A stretch of DNA of 64,000 nucleotides, from positions 1,054,001-1,118,000 of the forward strand of contig CM082586.2 in assembly GCA_040954595.2 (NCBI GenBank). The letters are read 5' to 3'. The notes below the pieces were generated by a model. The model did no database searches. It saw only the letters and a program-made list of their open reading frames with translations, and was not told where the DNA came from. The DNA is from Balanoglossus misakiensis. Its lineage: Eukaryota; Hemichordata. Positions 61,201-64,000 of the stretch are shown here, in pieces. How positions within the stretch are numbered: the stretch's first letter is position 1; each line of letters opens with the position of its first letter. Both the position numbers and the translations under genes were made by a program.

Positions 61201-64000
61201 ACTCACTTTGATCAATAAATCACAGTATATGCTCTGCAATTTTAGGCTCTGTGTTGATCTAATATAATAGCAAATATAAACTGCCAACACTGCAGTTTTC
61301 ACAGTGCTCTTTGAGTTCTTTGTATCGTAACCCATGACGGTGTGAGTGTGGGTCACATCAGGTCAGTGAAATTTGTAGTTTACCCGTGCAGCTCAACTGT
61401 GTACAGTAATTATTTGCCTGTACTTTTGATGTAATTACAGAAGTAGAGAACATTGTACAAACACAAGTATTTGATTCTGTGGGAATGTGTGTGGTGTAGT
61501 ACAACCCATCTCTTAAAATTTCTGAGAGACCAGCATTCCTGTGGAATTAAGTGCCAAACAGCAAGTTAGTCTGTGCTCCTGAAATTCGCCATCCTCCGCT
61601 ATGCCTGAAATGTGACCCCTGACCTCGCTGTACCGTAACTATAGTCAGTACGCTGTCTCCTGGGGCCTAGTGAAACAACACAGCTTAAGAGAGCATGATT
61701 AAACTAACAAGACTTCTCCGGAGAGATGGTGAAACTGAAAATAAAAATTTTGCTACATTGAGTAGCTCAATACAGTGAGTGTTCAATATTTAAAGAACAT
61801 AGACAGTGTTTCCTGTGTTTTATTGCCATTCAGTATTTATGTTAACACGCGACAATTTATCTGGCTCTTGTTGTGAGGTTTTTAAAATGCACTTTCCAAG
61901 GTGATAGATTTATACCCAAGGGCGGTTGCGGAGCAGTCAGGCCATCAGGATCAGTGATGGAGAAAGTAATTCTTAGTGCGAAAGTGCCAAATTCGCTACA
62001 GTGGTCCCGTAAATCCATCTGGTTGAACTTCATTCTTGAGTATCGTCTTTTGTTGGACTCTCAAAAGAGAGAGAGAGACGCGAGATGTGGATTGAATGCA
62101 GAAAGAAATCGTCAGAGCAAAACCTCCCCAGGGCAGAACATTTGTATAAGCTTGTTGAGTGGGATTGTGACAGTGTTTTATTCGTCTGGCCAGGAGACTG
62201 AAAAAGAATTCCCTGGAGAGCATTGTCTCGTCTGCTAGCTGCTACCTTCTGTTAGAGTGACTGCCTGACACTTTGGATGCATTTCAGAGATGTATCCTGG
62301 TGTTCCAGAAGAATAGCATCCATGTCCCATGTGGCATCTCAAGAATGCAGGAAAGCTGATCCTTTTTATAGTATAGTGTTGACAAATATTCAAGGAAACT
62401 GTACAATTGCAAAATGTTGATGAGAACACTCAGAAGCTGCAAATGGGCAAATATTGATAATATCGACATGAGATATACACTATTGAGTGATGGCTGGTCC
62501 CACTACACAGCGTGACTATAGTAACAGATACATCAGACTATAATTAAAATTTATCACAGTTCCAACTCCTTTCTTGGAACTTTGGGTATTGGTTAGGTGT
62601 CTCAAACATTCTTGTGTCTCTACCCATGATGCCCCATGTCACCTGCTAAGAGTGTGGTTTGCAAAGCATGTCTGTCACCTCGTCACTTGGGGAGAATTGG
62701 TCAGTGATGGATCAGGTGTGCATGCCTCTATGGAAATATGATGAGGAAGACATTGGCTGATTTTAACATTGTCCTGACTGTACAACAACTTCTGGCAGTC
62801 ATGCGAGAATTTGAAAACTTCAGAAATAATTGCAAATCCTTGTATCATGCAATAAGTAATTAGTACACTGAAATCTGGCTAATCAACCCAGATCTCTGTT
62901 GGATTGGCAGGGATTAAAAAGATCTCAGAAGATCCAGGTATGATTGGTCTGGTTTTTGATGTGATATTAGCCCACTAGTACCAGTATACCAATTACAAAA
63001 AGCTCTTGTCGGCATGAGCTTCACGCAAAGGTTCATCTTTTCTGGCGGCACTTTGTCAGTAAATGTATCATTTCCGTGGCAACAACAAACAGATAAAAGC
63101 CGAAATTGTAATTTATTTAAGAACTGATTACGGCGCAAGATGACAACAATGAACCATTGATCCTGAGATAATGAGAAATAAATCCGGCCGTGTAAGGAAA
63201 CCTTATCTTGGGTTTGCTTTCAGTGAATGTTATAATGACAGTTTGAAAATGATGATCTTTGTGATGTACCGGAACCAAGTCTTACTGAATCATGCAAGCT
63301 GTGCCATCTGCTTTAGTGTATATATTTTATTCATGTCAATTTGCCAATGTTTTGAGGCAAGGTCTGTTGGGTTTGCAGATTTAAGCTTTGCACCATCTGT
63401 ACTGAGATTTGTAGAGAATGGAAAGTTCATTCAACCTCTCATTTTTCACCACTTTTGATGATTAATTCATTTCTTTGGAATAGTTTGTCTCAAATAATAG
63501 GAAACAAGGGATTTACTATGTTTTCATGAAAACTTAACTATTAAGGTAATTACCGAATCAACCAGGGTTTGGCAGCCACCATGCATTTTCATGTCAAATT
63601 CTCGTCACTTAGAATTGCATATATCTACAGCACACACATCACACTGATTGTGATCGGTATCGCTGATAATCACTGCAAAGTACAAGATCGCTGATAATGA
63701 CTACAGCCACTACAGGTAAACTAATGAGCTAAGTGAGGTAAATGAGTCATCAGAATGACTTTGGAACGTAAACAGGAAATGCAAACTCAATTTTCTTTGG
63801 CAATTCAGCAGTTGTGAATGACCTTGCCAAATCACACTCCCAAGATTGCCATCCCCTCGGGTCTCATGAACTGATATGACCCAGTGTGTGCTGATTGTTG
63901 TTTCACTGCTTATTGAGAGTATATGAAAACATGCATATGTACAAAGAACATATGATGTTGTCGTAAACAACAGCTATACTGTGTTTCCAGCACATCATTG

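Larger units (their letters stand above)
41765..64000. other. Long non-coding right part
   Basis: In 22 kb I find no exon supported by both splice sites and protein-like sequence, apart from the weak candidate at 52250. It is AT-rich with scattered short duplications and hairpins. It could be a giant intron of the gene starting at 41.58 kb, or intergenic. Confidence 0.5.

Overview
This is eukaryotic nuclear DNA from an invertebrate animal. It is AT-rich and gene-sparse, with spliced genes, GT/AG introns and abundant microsatellites. Recognisable products are a GASK1/FAM198-type Golgi kinase-like protein, TMEM18, a Ly6/uPAR protein, and mosaic membrane proteins built from EGF, SEA, thyroglobulin-1-like, LDLa and Frizzled modules. 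These families, together with frequent tacatgta-type repeats, suggest an invertebrate deuterostome (hemichordate or lancelet-like). That assignment is inference; a mollusc or other lophotrochozoan is not excluded. No bacterial, viral or CRISPR features were seen. Exon models were assembled by hand from splice sites and reading phase.

Left part (1-15.7 kb): a last coding exon of an unrecognised basic/acidic protein on + (3137-3981) faces, tail to tail, a complete three-exon GASK1-like gene on - (4556-6315). About 9 kb follows with no supportable gene.

Central cluster (15.7-34.1 kb), three + strand genes close together: (A) a 638-residue type I membrane protein with signal peptide, degenerate cupredoxin-like domain, two EGF domains, an unassigned Cys-containing domain, one TM helix and a 146-residue tail; (B) a 130-residue GPI-anchor-type Ly6/uPAR protein; (C) a 24-exon gene for a 1271-residue type II membrane protein. 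Gene C runs, in order: cytoplasmic FDNPIYE motif, TM helix, SEA domain with a GSVVV cleavage motif, four thyroglobulin-1-like modules, eleven LDLa repeats and a terminal ten-cysteine Frizzled CRD. It has no protease and no seven-TM domain. From the FZ+LDLa combination it recalls Corin and MFRP, but the full architecture is one I do not recognise, and it is the best candidate here for something undescribed.

Right part (34.1-64 kb): a complete five-exon TMEM18 gene on - (35342-37008), convergent with gene C. Beyond it lie about 27 kb with only weak candidate first exons (41.58 and 52.25 kb), small duplications, hairpins and repeats. This probably represents intergenic DNA or the large introns of a gene that continues beyond the window.
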